A DNA stretch of 64,000 nt from Diphasiastrum complanatum. Lineage: Eukaryota; Streptophyta; Lycopodiopsida; Lycopodiales; Lycopodiaceae. A program made the translations under genes and the position numbers. Shown piece by piece: positions 44,430-58,376 of this stretch (within the stretch, counting starts at the first letter, position 1; every line of letters begins with the position of its first letter). A model generated the notes under the pieces. The model was not told where the DNA came from and did no database searches. It saw only the letters and a program-made list of their open reading frames with translations. The DNA lies in assembly GCA_029204225.1 (NCBI GenBank), contig CM055097.1, positions 55,690,719 to 55,754,718 of the forward strand, given 5' to 3'.

Positions 44430-46210
44430 AAGAGAGCCCTCATGTAGCAGACCATTGGTGGCGCACATCAGCCGCACACAGATAGAGGCCACACAAGCCT
44501 TGGCCAGTTTGATTTATGAGCTGAACCTTCCATTTGCCATTACCGACTCTGAGCCCTTCAGCATTCCGCCTTGCACAGTCTGTCAACCCTAGCTGGAGAG
44601 TCCCTAGTTCATAGGTTGTCCGCACACACATGCTGAGAGATAGGGTCGAGTTCTTGTCTAGAGAGATGGAGCCTCTACGTCGCCACTGGGCCACATACGG
44701 TTGCAACATCATGTCCGATGGCTGGATTGATGTCAGGAGGATGCCGATCCTCAACGTCTTGGTCTCCAGTTGCATGGGCACACAATATTTGAGGGCGGTG
44801 GATTGCAGCAAGGGGGGGGGGGAGTCATATCTACAGAGTTCATTTTTGTTGTCATCGGGTCTTCCATCCTGCCCATAGGCCCCCAGCATGTCGTTACAGT
44901 GGTGACAGACAATGGTACCAACTGCATTCAGATGGGTGTCTTGCTAGAGGCCGAGTTTCCCTCACATCATTCATACCCCCTGTGCAGCGCACGACATAGA
45001 CCTTCTGATGGGGGACATAGGTGCACTTCTCTGGGTTAGAGCCAGCATTCGACTTGGTGGTCATCGACTGTCTGATTAGGTGTAGGGCACAACTTCTACA
45101 AATGGTTGCCAGTGATCTTTGGCGTGCTAGTACGTTTCAGCGCATAGAGAATGGGGAGCATTTTTCTTCCATGGTGAGGGGAGACCAATTCTGGAGGGAT
45201 GCGCAGACATTGTCAGAACTCCTTTGACCACTCTACATTGTGCTCCGCATGGCTGACAGCGAGGGGTCTACACTTGGACAAGTGTATGAGCTCATGGACC
45301 GGATTGGACAGTTCCTGCAGCTACCCATTTTGTAGCCAGAGAGGTAAGCAATATAGTATTGTAACTGCTATTTATATTTTTTAGTGATTTCTAGTTTGTT
45401 TGTTGGTTGATGTTACATTTTACCATATTCTGTTTCGATTTCATGCCTGAACCCTAAACCACATGCCTCTCTCACATGCAGGATGACCGAGCTGAAGTTC
45501 ATCAGGGAGACCACTTACACATGGGTAAATGCCTCTAAAACTTCAAGTACCCCTAACTCAACATGACTAAGTTACTTTTGACTATTTTCCACAAGTGGGC
45601 AGTGGAACTACTTTCACACGAGTATCCACAGCGTTGCACACATCCTGCATCATCTCTTCCTCTCTCTGACACAGATTTCAAACAAGGAGCTCGAGGCAGA
45701 TTGGCTTGAGTACATCTACAGGGTGGGTCCACACATTGGTTTGGATCTTATCATACTCATGGAGGAGCTAGTTGCACTTCATTTCGGCGTGGGCACGTTC
45801 GATCACCCGGCTGCTCAGGATCCAGAGAGGAGGCAACTCCCCATTATCTGGTGGACCATGTTCGGTAGCAACTATCCCTCCATACAGCGTCTTGCACTAC
45901 ATGTCCTTTCACAGGTATGCATCCCATCTCATCCTCCCTTGCTATGTTTCGTTGACATTTCACCCGTCCACATGTGCTGAACCATTTCATTGCACGTACC
46001 ACTGGATTGCGCTGCCTCCGTGTGTGAGCATAATTGGATCACATGGGCCCTCATTCACAAAAGGAGAAAAAACCGGCTGTTAGTAAGTCAGCAAGAGCGG
46101 TTGGTATTCTGTAGCACCAATGCACGTCTCGCTAGGACACTACCGACCATTACGAACGCATTGCAAGTGATAGGCTATTCTCCCATAGCATGTTGGCTAA
46201 TGTCTCACTA
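44430..46210 (+). pseudogene. hAT-family transposase, decayed (DUF659 type)
   Basis: Cut-and-paste transposase remnant. QALASLIYELNLPFAITDSE PF (about 44493-44560) is followed, after a shift, by RDRVEFLSREMEPLRRHWAT YGCNIMSDGW and VLVSSCMGTQYLRAVD (44630-44805), the DUF659 block with its catalytic-region Asp. VVTVVTDNGTNCIQMGVLLE (44892-44951) and a degraded CSARH (normally PCaaHC.dL) follow. YIVLRMADSEGSTLGQVYEL MDRIGQFL lies at 45232-45315. The C-terminal dimerisation part is NYPSIQRLALHVLSQ (45870-45914) and CEHNWITWALIHKRRKNRL (46023-46079). No BED zinc finger or terminal inverted repeats were identified. Frameshifts and stops are frequent. Confidence 0.88.
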
Positions 46211-46398
46211 ATATGTTGGTTTCATTTCCTGATCAAGTTGTTTCTCTAACATGCTAAAGTTTAAGCTTGCAGACGAAGATATTTGATTTGGAGCACCAGG
46301 ATGACTTGCCTATGGACAACACCCATCCCATGCCTGCAGATGACTTGGGCCCACAATTGATGGTAGAGAGAGAGAGGGAGGGAGGGAGCTTGCCGAGA

Positions 46399-47930
<1,532 letters not shown>

Positions 47931-47934
47931 TATT

Positions 47935-47936
<2 letters not shown>

Positions 47937-48027
<91 letters not shown>

Positions 48028-48123
48028 GGTACCGCCCTGGTACCACGGACCAGAGGGCGGTACCGTACTGGCAGTACCACCATTATGGTACCGATAGTAC
48101 CATATCGACAGTACCAGAGGGTT

Positions 48124-48165
<42 letters not shown>

Positions 48166-48400
48166 TGAGGGTCTGGGCCGGACATTCCACGTCCGTGTCT
48201 GTTTCCGTCGTCCGGCCCCGGACGCGTCCAACCCCCGGACTAGGGTCGGACGCGTCCAAATTTTTTTTAATTTTTTTTTTTGTGTTTTTAATGTTATTTA
48301 ACACTAAATTTAAAACAAAAAAAAGTGGACGTGTCCGGACGCGCGTTTGGACACAAGGTTCGCTTCCTTAGATATATATATATATATATATATATAAAAG
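47937..48400. repeat. GC-rich islands between (TA)n arrays
   Basis: TA arrays lie at 47937-48023, 48127-48161 and 48372-48396. The first island (48024-48126) has an 11-bp inverted repeat ggtaccgccct / agggcggtacc (48028-48038, 48054-48064) and several more GTACC words. The second (48162-48371) has imperfect inverted cggacgcgtccaa-type arms flanking T- and A-runs. The arrangement resembles insertions into TA microsatellites. Confidence 0.85.
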
Positions 48401-48897
48401 TTCCAAATGCCGTGGGTGCCGTACAGGTGCCGTGGAACTGAACCCACTACACTTGTTTTTTTTCCTTAGTCATTTTTTAGTGAAAAAACAAAAAAAAAAA
48501 AAAACAGGTCTCGTACCACGGCACGTGTGTCGTGGTACGACACCCAATCTCAATCGCACATATCTATCTCTCAACCATCCGCGGCTACACAGTGTAGATG
48601 ACTCCAGAGTCCAGCATAGATCTCCAGCACCATTTTTTGATTCTCTTTTTCTTTCCAGTGCTTAAAAAATATGTATGTTTATGTTTTTTTTAACAAGAAA
48701 CAATATGATATGCAATAAAATAGTTGCCTCAAATCCTAGCTCAAAATATTCTTACTTTTAATCTAAACTTAGATTTCCATGCTCTAAACTCAAGTATGAT
48801 ACTATGTTTTTTAATTTCCAAGTATATGTGTTGCTTATTTGCTAAATTTTCTCAACAAGTTTGCATAACAAGGCTTCATGTAGTATACTAATACATT

Positions 48898-48899
<2 letters not shown>
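48401..48899. other. Non-coding; inverted repeat cgtaccacg
   Basis: Contains the imperfect palindrome cgtaccacggcac / tgtcgtggtacg near 48513-48541 and related gtgccgtgg words at 48415-48437. No gene. Confidence 0.6.

Positions 48900-48956
<57 letters not shown>
48900..48956. repeat. (CA)n microsatellite
   Basis: About 56 bp of pure CA repeat. Confidence 0.98.
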
Positions 48957-48957
<1 letters not shown>

Positions 48958-51079
48958 GTAATTGTGCCTCATAAATAAGGTATTCTTGTTAAAATTTAAA
49001 TATTTCAACCAAGTATGGTCTTAAAATTATGATAGAACTTTTCATTGAATAACACCACATCCATTTTTCACAATGATATTATTATAAGAACATATGATCT
49101 AGCACTAAACAGTTTAGTTACAAAATCCTTTGAGCTTACCATTTATGTTTTTCATCATAAAGCATCTCATGTGCATACATATTTTTAAAGGCTATATATT
49201 CTATGCTATTACAAACCTTTTTTGTGAACAAGTACATGCATGAAGTGTTTTGTGAGAAGTTGAAAGCTACTATATTGTTTTTCATTTAGTACTTCTTTCT
49301 TATTGTAGCGTTGTGTCAATTTTCCAGAAGGGTGACAAAGTGTTACTTAATTAAGGTTGTCAAAGGATATGCATCATAGATGGACAATTTAATCTTTTCA
49401 TGGAGCACCTTGAACTACAACATAGACCCCCAATGTCCCATCGTATACGACATATGTCTCATTAATTGAGTTAAGGCATATGATGCATGACATGGACTCA
49501 AGTAGATGCCAACTTCTTTCTTAGGAGTATAAAAATCTGACAAAAACTTTATAGGCATGACATGAACATCATCTTTTTGAATAATTGTCCTTACCATCAC
49601 ATTTTCCAGTTTTTTAGTATATAGATCTTCTCTCAAACATAAATGCTAGCTCATAGTTGCTTTCTAGAGGAGAAAATTTGTCATACTTGACTAACTTTTA
49701 TTTTCAATCATTATCTCTTAAAGAGAAAAATACACCTTATTAACATTCAATATTCTACAAGAGTTGACCAAGAAGAAAAAGTTATAACTAGCTTGAGTGT
49801 TTTAGCAACAAAGTCGTAAATTATTCTCATTCATACGGTGAAGTGTGCTCTCAAGGGCTTTGTCATAGAATATGCATGACCTTATTGCTTGAATAGCTTT
49901 TATTCACTAAGATGGGTATTTAAGAATGACATCATTACTGCCTTGATATATGAGCCAATTATGTGTTAAAAGCAAGTTCTTAATATAATGGATTAGGATG
50001 ATACACTTTATTTTATTAATTGTATCTTACATAAGATTAGAGCTTCCACAACTTTCAAGATTGTACACATGAAATTATGTAATATGTATGATGCCAAACG
50101 TTTGTGTTTAACATACAAATATTTCAAGGATAAACTTCCTACAATAATTGATATATAATTAGTCTTTAAGATATTATATGTGATATCCTAGTTCTCAAAG
50201 TATACATTTTTAGAGAGTTGAAACTAGTACATAGTCACATTGAAGTCATACATTCGAACACCAAATTCCCTAAAGCAAGGTTCAAACTAGAGTTTTCTAG
50301 ACAAAGATAGATGTAGAAGAGATAATTAACATGCATAAATTTTGTTTCCATTGCAAGGAACTAGGTCAAACTCCGAACTACACTTGATGGCTAGGCTTCA
50401 TGTCTAGTTGATATAAATATTTCTTATAGCCTAACATGAAGTAAATACAATTCGACTCATGAATCGATTAGACTTATTCAAGGTTTGAATCAAGAACCTT
50501 ACAACAACAAAAAAATTGGATAGCCACTTAAAAATTGAGAAAAAAAAAATGAATGATATCGAAAACATATCATGGTATTATAGAGTATGATGAAGTCAAA
50601 ATTGCCAGAAGGATTGAATCTCATGTCCATTAGAATCTTCTCGTAATATTGTGATAAGTATGCAAGATAGTTGGTTTTCATTGATTTTGTTTTTTGAATC
50701 TTTTAGATTACATTACACATCCATGATAAGGTTGGAAAACCACATACTCAATTTATTTGAATGTTTAGAAGGATCTTTTTGGCTCTCATTGACTATAACT
50801 TTGATTTTAAATAATTTCTTGGCATTACTTAGTAGAATTTTTAACAATTATAATTTTTTTTGTTTTGGATAAAATTATGCTAAAGAGTGATGTGATTGTA
50901 GATAGTAGGTAGTTGATACTACTTCTACTCAAAGACATCTTGAGAGCTTGGCATGCATCTTGATAGCTTGGCATGTTGTGGCATTTGATCTTGGAGATTC
51001 AATTAGAGTCTAGTTCTTTTTCTCATCAATTCTATTTTGTTGAGAGATATAATTGCTCATGATTTTTCTTTGTGATTCA
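48957..51079. other. AT-rich intergenic or decayed copia 3' region
   Basis: No domain-bearing frame. It lies 3' of the minus-strand copia integrase, so it may contain its decayed remainder. A short direct repeat, agcttggcatg, occurs twice near 50947 and 50969. Confidence 0.4.
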
Positions 51080-53090
51080 AAACTTCTAATTTTGCTTTCA
51101 AGAATATGATAGTAATGTATTTTGAGAAATTATCAATGAATGTTATAAAGAGGTTAGGTACTCCTGAGGATGGGGTTTGATAAGACCACAAACATCACCA
51201 TGAATATTCTCAAGAAAAGAGCTTTGTTAGATATCCTATGACTTGTTCCATATATTCAATCCGCTTAAGGCTACATTCCTCCGTTGGTGGGAAAAAAACT
51301 TTATGGATGCTATCCAACCAAAATTGGGCAATCCATGTTTGGAACTTATTTGGCTAGGGTGGGCGTAGCATTGCCGCTCTGTAATATAATCGTGCCACTG
51401 GAAGCTGGTCTTCAATGTTGTGAGATGTCAGGGCTTTATTCGAATAAAAAAGAATTGCTGGTAAAAAATCATCCCATTTAGTGGGGACCTTCATTAGAAA
51501 TTCTAAATCATGGGCAAATTTCACTGCCTTGCGAACTGTTGGATTTGGGCACTTGAGATATTGTTGCGAAAATTGGATGAGGGCTCTTTCAGCATCCACA
51601 TTCGTGCCCCATCCGGGCTCTGAATGAATCTTTGGCTAGTTTAATGTCTTCACAATAACCTAGTCCAAAGGTATGCTGCAATTTGCCCACATTCTATGCC
51701 TTAGAATAGGAATGTAGTGGGGGTGACGGGTATGCCCTGATGATCGAAAGTGCTTTCTCGAGGATATATTGTCACCATGCAGGTTGTGGTGCCAATGTCG
51801 GGAGACTTTTCTTTGGTACCTGATCCTCTTATGTGGTGGGATTAGTACGTAGAGGTGATGGAATAAAAACAATGCTTCTGAATGTGTCGTCATCCAACAA
51901 TTTGTCAGACTCGATAGTCTGAATGGTGGGAGGACTAGAAGAGGAAGTAGAAGCAGAAGCATATATGTGGATGGGGGGAGAGATGGGTTGTTCAAAGGAA
52001 GGAACAATGTTGGGCATGCAAAATTGGAGAGTGATGGCTAGGGTGTCTGGAGAAAGTTGAGAATCTTGAGGATTGATGGATATGGGAGGACACGGTATTT
52101 TGGATGGCGGAGTCAAAGTGGGTGGTAGGAATGTAAGAATTGATGGTGACTGATGGAGTGGCAAGGACTGCGAAGGAAGATGGAGAAATGATGGATGCAA
52201 AAATGGAGGCACTTAGTGATGCTAGAATTGTAAACTTCTTTGAAGATTCCAAGCATAAAGGTATTGATCCTACTCCTTCTACCGTACAAGCACAATCATT
52301 GACTATAAAAATTGACTTGATAGGACCATCATAAGTTGAGAAAACCAAAAAATGCTCTCTCTTACTTGTCATGTGGGAGCTAGCCCCACTATCTATCCAC
52401 CAAGGGTCTTCTCCTTTCATGCTTGAAGATGAAAAACTTGACATCATGAGAGATTCTTCATGTGAACTCTCCTCTTCTTCTTGGCCTAGGGTTGATTGAC
52501 TTTGGGCTTAATTCCTCTTGTAGCACTCTGAGGCATAATGCCCCATGTTGCTACAGAAGTAGCACTTGATCTTTGACTTATCCTTCTTGGGCTTGCTTGA
52601 GCTTGGAGTTGAAGATCCATCTTGATCTTCAACTTTGACTTGGTTCTTCTTGAATGCACCTCATTTGCCTTTGGATTTGTTTTTTCTCTTGATGAAAAGA
52701 GCCTTGTCATCTCCATCATTGAGGGAGAGCTTCTCCATCATTGACTTGGTGTGTGTGGTCCTACTCTCCTCGGCCATGAGGACTCTTTGGAGATCTTCAA
52801 GAGAGGGCAATTTACCCAAAATTGCATAGCCTTGCACCAAGCTAGCAGAATTCACACTTTGTCCATTCAAAATAAATTGAACAAGTTCACACTCCTTAAT
52901 AGAATCTCCTATGTAAGCAAGCTCCTTGTTTAGATCTTTAACTCTCAAAATATATAAATGACCACTCTCTCCCTTTGTTTGAAAGCATTGAAAGATTTGG
53001 TTCTTCAAGGATAGCAATCTTGAAGTGTTCTTAGATTTATATATTTTTTGAAGATATTCCCATGCCTCTTGAGCCAAGGTTCAAGCACCT
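51080..53090 (-). pseudogene. Ty1/copia gag-protease-integrase with foreign insert
   Basis: Read leftward from 53090: gag core AQEAWEYLQKIYKSKNTSRL, FQCFQTKGESGHLYILRVKD, LEDLQRVLMAEESR. A CX2CX4HX4C knuckle CYFCSNMGHYASEC sits at about 52540-52580. Protease WWIDSGASSHMTSKREHFLV begins near 52400, with catalytic Asp-Ser-Gly intact, continuing EGVGSIPLCLESSKKFT. At about 52235 the copia similarity stops. About 970 bp of unrelated sequence follows, and at about 51215 the integrase resumes with ENIHGDVCG (the H.D.CG catalytic Asp region), IKPHPQEYLTS. Frameshifts occur in gag and integrase. The gag 5' end is cut by a gypsy LTR at 53106. Confidence 0.88.
51265..52235. other. Non-copia segment inside the copia element
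   Basis: Lies between protease and integrase where the pre-integrase region should be. The minus strand offers a Ser/Pro/His-rich stretch and an 81-codon frame (51354-51599: FSQQYLKCPNPTVRKAVKFA, ARLYYRAAMLRPP) that I do not recognise. It could be an insertion or a captured host fragment. Confidence 0.55.
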
Positions 53091-53105
53091 ACCTCCTTAA
53101 GAAGT

Positions 53106-53813
53106 TGTTGGAGGGTTTGCGGATCCCAAGACAACCCTAACCTTAACTAATAAGTGAGAGGGAACCCGATGATCACATAGAGATTTGATTAGTTACAAGT
53201 CAATAAAAGGACTTTAGGCCTTTTTGTGGGACTTTTAATGTCGTAGGGCCTAAATGTCAAGTTAGTGAATAAAGTTGGATTTCCCTCCAATTTGAATGGT
53301 TCTCACTCTTTTTTAAATTTGAATAATTAGGGGGGCAAAAATGGACCAATAGGATTCAGAGGCCAGGGTCCTCCTCTCTATTATAAAAAGGGACCAACTC
53401 GAGTTCCTACACATGTTCATTTTCTCATTTCAATAAAGCAGATTGGTTCTCTTCAGAAATGCATAGATGAATGTCCTTGCTCTCTATAACTTTTCCTCCA
53501 TCTCTCATGCTTTCTTTGGATTTTGCTAATTATTGGATCTTATTGTTATTGGGATTGCATGTTATTATACTTTTTATGAAAGAGAAAGGGAGAGAGAAAG
53601 AGTAAGCTATCTTTGTTGTGGATGCGTAGTGTTAATGGATCATAGGGTGAATGGATGTTAGAATTAGATGTGAATCTTCCATTCATGTTGAAATTTGAAC
53701 TATACTATCGCTCTCATGGGAACGAATCTATGCGTGACAACTAACTCCGTCTCTTTGATGCTAGATTGACTAGATCTTGGATCCAGGTTAGGCAAGGAAA
53801 GAAATCCACTACA
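53106..53813 (+). repeat. Ty3/gypsy 5' LTR
   Basis: Starts TGTTGGAGGG and ends ACTACA four bases before a primer-binding site, giving 708 bp. TATA box tattataaaaagg is at 53379-53391. It is inserted in the gag of the minus-strand copia element. No 3' LTR copy was recognised in the window. Confidence 0.75.
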
Positions 53814-53817
53814 ATTT

Positions 53818-53835
53818 TGGCGTCGTTGCCGAGGA
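53818..53835 (+). other. Primer-binding site resembling tRNA-Asp type
   Basis: tggcgtcgttgccgagga matches the TGGCGCCGTTGCCGGGGA site used by Athila/Tat-type gypsy elements except for two bases. Confidence 0.8.
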
Positions 53836-55032
53836 GCTACGCCAATTTTTCAGTTTGCAGCATGTTTTGTGGATGGTTAGCTTGCATTAGGCATCTTGTC
53901 GTTGCATGAATAGTGTTAGATCTGCAATTAGGGTTAATTTGGGAGTGATTTTGCTTGATTTGAGTGGATTTGCTTGTTTGAAATCTAATTTGATTGTAGA
54001 ATAGGAAAACCTTTTCAGATCACCAATTTTAAGATCCATTTGGATCTGAGATATAAAAAAAAACAATAAAAATCATGCAAATTTGCCAGATTTTGGTCAA
54101 AAAGAGACAAAAATCGTCATCAGAGCTGATAACTTTTTGCCCTCTTTCAGGAAACCTTCATCGAGTTGCAGAAACCTTCAATTTTGATCACAGAACCTTC
54201 AGTTTGAAGGGCGAAGATTAATTCCTAGCAGATTTTCTGAAACATCAAAAAAACCATCAAAAAACACCAAACAATTACCAAAACCCTAAAAATACAAAAA
54301 AAAGAATCTTAGCCCGATTTACGGTGCATAGGTGTGATTAGATCTATCCACTGCCAGGTCGGCAAAAAATAATACCAAAAATAGAAGGGTTTCTAGAGGA
54401 TCAGTTGTCATATTGCCATATTTTTGCCAAAAAGGTCACTTTTTTGCAAAAATACCAGTATTACTCTTGATCCTTCATCAAAATCTTTGCCAAGTTTTCA
54501 GAACATTTTATTTATAGTAAAATACTATTTTTGAGTTTGGCAAAGATTCTTCTTGTCCAGATCATAGAAAATCTTGATTTTTATCCTCGCCAAACTACAG
54601 AAACTGTATTTTCTTGCGTCAGAAACCTTCGCCAGATTTACCCTAGTTCTATCTGTGTCAGGTCTTGCATCTGAGAGTTCGGCGAAGGTTATGTCCCTAG
54701 AAATTGTCAGAAAAGTTGATCAGAGAGCTTTTTTCCAAAATAGCACTATTGAACCTTCGTCGAGCCAACCTTTGCCAGTACTATTTTTAGGTTTTGATTT
54801 TCCGGATCAAGTCTTTGTCAAAATTTGGGTCAAATCTGATATATTCTGATTTGGATCCTAAGAAATTTATCATTTTTGAGAAGTATCGATTGATTGAATT
54901 TTGAAATCTTTTTCACGATATAGAATCAGATTTTTGAAAAGTGGAATAGATATAGCAGATCTGATTTGAGATAGTTTTTGATTGAAAAATCTAGATCCAA
55001 TCTCATTGTCTGCTTGATTTGAATCTGTTAAG
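53836..55032 (+). other. Gypsy untranslated leader
   Basis: About 1.2 kb between primer site and gag ATG, with no supported frame. Repeated ccttc(g/a)(c/t)c words are visible. Long leaders are usual in Athila/Tat elements. Confidence 0.55.
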
Positions 55033-58000
55033 ATGGCTGTCCTTGGAGCTGTTCCGGGAGGTGCTCCTCAAGAAGTCAATCCAATTATTGTTATAAGAGC
55101 ACCCCGTTTGGATCTACCCAAATACAATGGATTAACAGATCCAGTTAGATTTCTTCAGATCTATGCTGGATCCTGTGAAGTCTATGGCAAAATTTTTCCT
55201 CAAGATAAACTTAAGCTGTTTTCTATGGCCTTAACAAGCACAACACAAGATTGGTACTATAATCAATATGAAACTGAGCGTACAGATTGGGGGGTTGTTA
55301 AAAGAGCCCTTACCGCGGAAGTTTATGGAAGACCCTTTTCTACTTTAATTAAAAAATGAGAAAGCGGAAAATGGTTCGAGATTATATTGAACAGGTGAAA
55401 CGCCTCAGATCTGAGTTCGAACTTGAGCTGGTTAACGAAAATGCCATGATTATGTGGTTTTTGTCAGGTTTACCTAAACGAATCAGATGTGAGTTGAAAC
55501 ACCATAATGAGTATGCACTCTTGCAAAATGCTATGGACGATGCAATTTGCGAGGAGGATGAAGATTTAGATGATGAGTCGAATATCAGTATGTTGCCTTA
55601 TACAACAGGGCAAACTACTATGACATCCACCACTATTGCATTACGAATGTCAACGCTACTACAGAAATGATGCTCAACGAGTTTGGAAAACTTGGGAAGA
55701 ACCAGCAGAAACATATGGAAAAGTTGCAGTCGCAATTTGATGAGAAGATCAAAGCATTAATAGATTTTCATGGAAAAGCGAACAAGGAACCTGAGAAGTT
55801 TGCGAAGACTTTTCCTACCAGGGAAAATGTTTGGTGTTCTATTTGTACAGGAAATCACACAGTGAATGAGTGTCCTCAATTGAAAAAACGAATGGAAATC
55901 AGTGTATGCCATTTGTGTAATTCGCCTGATCATGAGACTGCTTTTTACAACTTCAATCCTCGGATAATTCAACAATGGTATGCCCAAATGGGATATCGAG
56001 AACCATAGTATGGAGGAAATCTAGCAGCTAGACTCGGCAGTCTACTCTTGGATACCCGGAATGTTTAGCCTTACCTGTCCCACCAAAGCACTCCGCTCCT
56101 TTTGCTAATTTGATGGAACCAGAACCGTACAGAAGTGCCGAGCAATGGAACTATGGTAATGATCAAGAAGGTGGATCTTCAGAACAATATGCTATTTATG
56201 TTGTCGTGCAACAACAGGCATCTAGAAATTGGAGCAGAGCACCGCTTGGATGCTTTGCATGTGGAGAAAATCACAGAGTTGCTGAATGTCCAAATAAAGA
56301 GAAATTTGTACCATTCTGTCGTGACTGTTGTTATGCACATTGCTATAAAGACTGTCCAGGATCACCAGAGCACAGAAGTAGAAAGAACCAGTAGCAGATC
56401 CAGCACCTATTGATTCTATACCATTGAACAATATACCAACAGCATTTGGAGTCTATCCCAATTTTCATGTAGAAAAACGACGATATCAGGATATGAGGCA
56501 GTGGAATAAACATCTGCAAGAAGAAGAGGAACTGGAGCTGCTAAAGCAACAGCCGAAGTATGTTCTTCACCATTGCAGCCACCAAGAAATTCACATACAG
56601 ATGAATATCAGTTGCATCATCATGAAGAACCCTTCAAGATGACTGAACTGGAAGCGCCACAAACAGAACTGCTCATGAATATTTTGTCTAGCAAGATCAA
56701 TATTTGATTGGGAGAGTTCCTGAAGTTGGTGCCAAAAGCAAAAGAAGTCTTAGCACAAAAGTTAGCTCAAGTAGAACCAGAAGTCCATCAGGAGCCACTA
56801 TTTTGTGCTGGATTTGAAGAATCTCATGAAATACTCCATGTCGGAGCCGCTTGGGAAAGTGAACAAAAGAATATCACTCTGCCGATACAACATAGACAAT
56901 TTCCTAAGGAAGCAGCCATGATAGATGGTGGTTCAGGAGTTAACCTGATTTCTACAAAGCTATGTGCAAAATGGGGCCTTACAAAGATCAAGCCTGCAAC
57001 TTTTTCCATTAAGCTAGCTGATCAAATGAGAGTTCGTCCGCGAGGAATGGTTGAAGATATATCTATCAGATCTGCGGGAGTATAGCTCATCATTACTTTC
57101 ATAGTAACGGACTTACCAAAAGTGCCAACTGTCTACCGTTTCCTATTAGGACGTCCATGGTTATGAGTTGCGCAAGTAATTCATAACTGGGGTACTAGAA
57201 AAATCGCTTTTGAAAATCGTGAACATGCAGTCAAAGTTGATCCTGCAATTTGGACTATCAAACCAGTGGTTCAAAAGAGGATGATAATTCATCAAAAATG
57301 GATCATACTTGTGACCGTCCAGAGAAAAATTTGGGAGTTCATTACGATTCTCAAACGGATATTGTCAACTGGAATGAAGCTCTTGCAACGATTGATTGTA
57401 CAGCATGATATATGTGTCAACAAGATAATCAATCAGATTTGAGTGAGATTTCATTTTTAGATCGAACTTTGGATACACCGATCACGTTTCCATTGAATGT
57501 GCTGAATGTAATCTGGATATCAATGGAACCTATAACAGATCCGATTGAAGATGATCTCATACCTGTGAGTCATGCCTTGACTTATGATGACAATGCAGAA
57601 CTTACAGATGAACAGATTCTCAATCATATGGATTCGACCAGATTTGGAGTGCGTAATGTTCTTGATGAACCAACAATAAAACTGGCCAAAGTAGTTATAT
57701 TGAAGGAAGATAGGATCACAGGGTCAATGACGAAGAAACAAGCCAAGCAACATTATAATACGGTCCTGAAATGGGAAAATCCTCCTCAAAAGATTGATTT
57801 AGAAAATGTGCCACCCTTACTGGATAAAGGCAAAGGGAAAGTCGAGGATGATTCTACAAGTCAAAAGCAAGACATCATCGTCTTGGAAGTCATCACCTCC
57901 ATGATCAATTCCTGCTAAGAAGGCTAAGTGAAGATCCAAGACAAGTCCTTTTGAAAAGAAACAAGCAGATGTGGTCCAGCATGATATGCCCGAGCATTTT

Positions 58001-58376
58001 AAACATTATACATTTAAAATGATGTGGTTATCATGTTACCTAAAGCACATCGTGAACCTGAAGAACATGTGCCAGACTCAAAAGATGTTTACGATGGTCT
58101 AGCTAGGACACAACCAATGAATCTTGCTAAGCCAGGAGAACCATTGTGCAAGTTGGATCACAACTTAATCCTGAACAATATCAAGCACTCCGCATGTTAC
58201 TTATTAAGTATCAAGATTGTTTTGCATGGATTTATCAAGATCTGAAGGGTATTCCAACGTCAGTTATTGAACATACCATACCTTTAGTACCTGATGCAAT
58301 TCCAAAGGTTACAAAGTTCTATCGTTGTAATCCTAATGTTGCGATGGTTGTGATGGCTGCACTGAAGAGGAAATAA
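55033..58376 (+). pseudogene. Ty3/gypsy gag-protease-RT start (Athila/Tat-like)
   Basis: The gag ATG at 55033 opens with MAVLGAVPGGAPQEVN. RLDLPKYNGLTDPVRFL and DKLKLFSMALTSTTQDWYYN are the gypsy capsid-like core. A frameshift at 55356 leads to VRDYIEQVKRLRSEFELELV and WFLSGLPKRIRCELK. Four knuckle-like motifs follow: CSICTGNHTVNEC and CHLCNSPDHETAF (55836-55950), then CFACGENHRVAEC and CRDCCYAHCYKDC (56250-56355). Protease: EAAMIDGGSGVNLISTKLCA (56909-56968), so Asp-Gly-Gly replaces Asp-Ser/Thr-Gly, then YRFLLGRPW. A linker frame covers 57412-57918. RT begins with QVGSQLNPEQYQALRMLLIK YQDCFAWIYQDLKGIP and VPDAIPKVTKFYRCNP (58146-58360), and ends before the catalytic core. Confidence 0.88.

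Noticed and set aside
51660-52212. Ser/Pro/Leu-rich minus-strand frames as a cell-wall protein
   Set aside because: No signal peptide or repeat pattern, and the frames overlap each other.
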